This document shows positions 6,355 to 7,531 of a stretch of 7,531 nt of DNA, piece by piece. Source of the stretch: an uncultured bacterium (GTDB taxonomy: Bacteria > Actinomycetota > UBA4738 > HRBIN12); NCBI GenBank assembly GCA_937881155.1, contig CALGFI010000068.1, positions 1 to 7,531 of the forward strand, written 5' to 3'. Each line of letters opens with the position of its first letter. Position 1 is the first letter of the stretch. The notes under the pieces are model-generated. The model worked only from the letters and a program-made list of their open reading frames with translations. It searched no databases and was not told the DNA's origin. Both the position numbers and the translations under genes were made by a program.

Positions 6355-6487
6355 CCATTGGAGCGTACCCGCTCGCGTGCGGGACGCGCGGTCGAGGAAC
6401 CCGCCGACGGCCGTAGGTCGTCAAAGCGCGAACAGCCGACGGTCGAGGCGCCGCCGAGTGGGGCCTCGACGAGAAGGAGGACCAGTC
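6355..6487. promoter_or_regulatory. Divergent intergenic region between tdh and the lipoprotein gene
   Basis: This 133-bp region must carry the promoters for both flanking genes. TACGCT (6367-6362, minus) is a candidate -10 box for tdh, 7 nt before its ATG. A TTGACG (6424-6419, minus) resembles a -35 box but has no convincing -10 partner. An 8-bp perfect inverted repeat GTCGAGGC (6442-6449) / GCCTCGAC (6463-6470) with a 13-nt loop ends 3 nt before the lipoprotein Shine-Dalgarno (AAGGAGG, 6474-6480) and could form a leader hairpin. GCCGACGG occurs twice (6403-6410 and 6435-6442). No plus-strand promoter stands out. Confidence 0.4.
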
Positions 6488-7369
6488 ATGAAGACGCGCA
6501 CCATCGCGATCGCCCTCGCCGCCGTGGCGCTCCTCGCGGCTTGCGGCCGACTGAGCGACGACGGCGCGGGTGACGGCGACGGTGACGGCAACGGATCGAT
6601 CTTGCACCCGACCGGAGCGAACGACCTCGTGCTCCGTATCGCCACCGGCGGGGGCTTCGTCCCGGTGGAGTTCAACCTCCGCTCGTTGCCCGGCATCTCC
6701 ATCTACGGCGACGGCAGGATGATCGTCGAGGGGCCGGTGATCGAGATCTATCCAGGCCCCGCCATGCCGAACCTGCAGGTCCGCCAGCTCACCGAGGAGG
6801 CGGTGCAGGCAATCCTGCGCGAGGCCCGCGTGGCAGGACTCCTCGGCGCCGACGCGACGTTCGACTACCCCTGCGTGACGGACCTGCCGACCACGACGTT
6901 CACGGTGGTTGCGGAAGGCCGGACCCACACCGTCTCCGCCTACGCGCTCGGGTTCACCGAGGCCGCGGAGGAGCCGGCCCAGTGCCCGGGCGTCGACGCC
7001 GAGGCGCGCCAAGCCCTCTACGACTTCGAGGTCAAGATCGGCGACCTCGCGAGCTGGCTGCCCGAGGGTTCGTTCGGCCCGGAGGAGCCGTTCGAGCCGA
7101 GCGAGATGCGGGTGTATGTCCTTCCGTACCGCGGCGACCCCGAGCTCGAGCAGCCCCCGGTGGACTGGCCGATCCTTCCGGGGCTCGATCGGTTCGGAGA
7201 GCCCGACGCGAACATGACCGACGTCCGCTGCGGCGTCGTCGCCGGCGACGACCTCTCGACGCTCCTGCCGGAGGCGCAGTCGGCCAACCAGCTCACGCCA
7301 TGGGTGAGCGATTCCGGCGAGTTCGCCCTCGTGTTCCGTCCGCTCTTGCCGGACGAGCACACCTGCTGA
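6488..7369 (+). CDS. Uncharacterised secreted lipoprotein
   Basis: This is a 293-residue predicted lipoprotein. The N-terminus has a short basic start (MKTR), a hydrophobic stretch (residues 6-18) and the lipobox LAAC with acceptor C19, so after cleavage the protein would be lipid-anchored on the outer face of the membrane. An Asp/Gly-rich linker (24-36) follows. The mature domain starts near 45 (NDLVLRIATGGGFVPVEFNLRSLPGISIYGDGRMIV), a strand-rich opening, then QVRQLTEEAVQAILREARVAGLL (97-119), a helix. A later part contains TDVRCGVVAGDDL and ends GEFALVFRPLLPDEHTC. Besides C19 there are four cysteines (129, 166, 248 and the final residue 293), which could form two disulfides outside the cell. 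I recognise similar architecture in hypothetical actinobacterial lipoproteins but no named function. AAGGAGG (6474-6480), 7 nt before the ATG, decides the start; the upstream open frame lacks family-like sequence. It appears monocistronic, with a hairpin after the stop. Confidence 0.88.
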   Translation: MKTRTIAIALAAVALLAACGRLSDDGAGDGDGDGNGSILHPTGANDLVLRIATGGGFVPVEFNLRSLPGISIYGDGRMIVEGPVIEIYPGPAMPNLQVRQLTEEAVQAILREARVAGLLGADATFDYPCVTDLPTTTFTVVAEGRTHTVSAYALGFTEAAEEPAQCPGVDAEARQALYDFEVKIGDLASWLPEGSFGPEEPFEPSEMRVYVLPYRGDPELEQPPVDWPILPGLDRFGEPDANMTDVRCGVVAGDDLSTLLPEAQSANQLTPWVSDSGEFALVFRPLLPDEHTC

Positions 7370-7376
7370 GGGCCTC

Positions 7377-7409
7377 CCGTGGGACCGGACCCGTCGTCCG
7401 GTCCCACGG
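7377..7409 (+). terminator. Perfect 14-bp hairpin after the lipoprotein gene, probable terminator
   Basis: The arms CCGTGGGACCGGAC (7377-7390) and GTCCGGTCCCACGG (7396-7409) pair perfectly around the 5-nt loop CCGTC. It begins 7 nt past the lipoprotein stop codon. There is no continuous T-run downstream, only scattered T, as often seen in GC-rich genomes. Position and stability make transcription termination the likely role. Confidence 0.75.
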
Positions 7410-7531
7410 CTACTCAACGCTCGTTTCAGGTGACGTGTCCTCGCCTCGTCCCCGAACGGGCTTAATGACACCCTCGGGTCTGTAGACGGTCAACTCCCCC
7501 CTTCGACGAGCCGATATCTACGGCACGGAGA
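7410..7531. other. Intergenic right edge, no gene seen
   Basis: No convincing coding frame is visible after the hairpin. The last bases contain GGAG (7527-7530), which could be the ribosome binding site of a plus-strand gene starting just outside the window. The AT-rich TATCTA (7515-7520) just before it has no good -35 partner. Nothing here is strong enough to name as a promoter. Confidence 0.3.

Noticed and set aside
5651..7471. A 606-codon minus-strand open frame over tdh and the lipoprotein gene
   Set aside because: It is a shadow of the real tdh frame and antisense to the lipoprotein; the composition is Arg/Gly-rich with no domain pattern.
7486..7495. TTGACC on the minus strand as a -35 box near the right edge
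   Set aside because: No acceptable -10 box lies at the proper distance, and no minus-strand gene follows before the lipoprotein gene's hairpin.
1..7531. A new defence, mobile or biosynthetic system
   Set aside because: The window has no transposase, integrase, nuclease, toxin-antitoxin pair, biosynthetic cluster genes or repeat arrays. Most genes are recognisable housekeeping, transport or regulatory types, with two uncharacterised single genes.

Overview
The window is GC-rich DNA with dense, mostly non-overlapping genes. An F420-type luciferase-like oxidoreductase, a TetR/MMPL pair, and TANNNT -10 motifs placed right at start codons together suggest an actinobacterium (Actinomycetota), possibly a poorly sampled lineage. 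This assignment is inference from gene content and style, not from a marker gene.

Layout, left to right. (1) 1-370, minus: the N-terminal part of a luciferase-like, probably F420-dependent oxidoreductase that runs off the left edge. (2) 463-2724, minus: a complete MMPL/RND-superfamily membrane transporter; a long hairpin lies between it and the oxidoreductase. (3) 2725-2888: a divergent control region with a near-consensus promoter for the transporter, overlaid by inverted repeats that look like TetR operators. (4) 2889-3596, plus: a TetR-family repressor, almost certainly the regulator of the transporter. (5) 3593-4774, minus: glycine C-acetyltransferase (2-amino-3-ketobutyrate CoA ligase, kbl), whose stop codon overlaps that of tetR. 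(6) 4810-5277, plus: a small conserved protein resembling DUF6941, separated from kbl by only 35 bp that contain a near-perfect 22-bp palindrome. (7) 5296-6354, minus: L-threonine 3-dehydrogenase (tdh). (8) 6488-7369, plus: an uncharacterised secreted lipoprotein with a strong Shine-Dalgarno and a perfect 14-bp hairpin after its stop. (9) 7370-7531: no gene seen beyond that hairpin.

Two functional units stand out. TetR and MMPL form a standard ligand-sensing repressor/exporter module. Tdh and Kbl together convert L-threonine, NAD+ and CoA to glycine and acetyl-CoA; here they are not adjacent, because the DUF6941-like gene sits between them on the opposite strand. Several starts (oxidoreductase, kbl, DUF6941-like, tdh) have a TANNNT motif 6-9 nt upstream and no clear Shine-Dalgarno, which suggests leaderless or nearly leaderless transcripts. 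MMPL, TetR and the lipoprotein have recognisable ribosome binding sites.

I see no mobile element, CRISPR array, tRNA, rRNA or clearly new multi-gene system. The most informative parts are the two divergent control regions and the two uncharacterised proteins.
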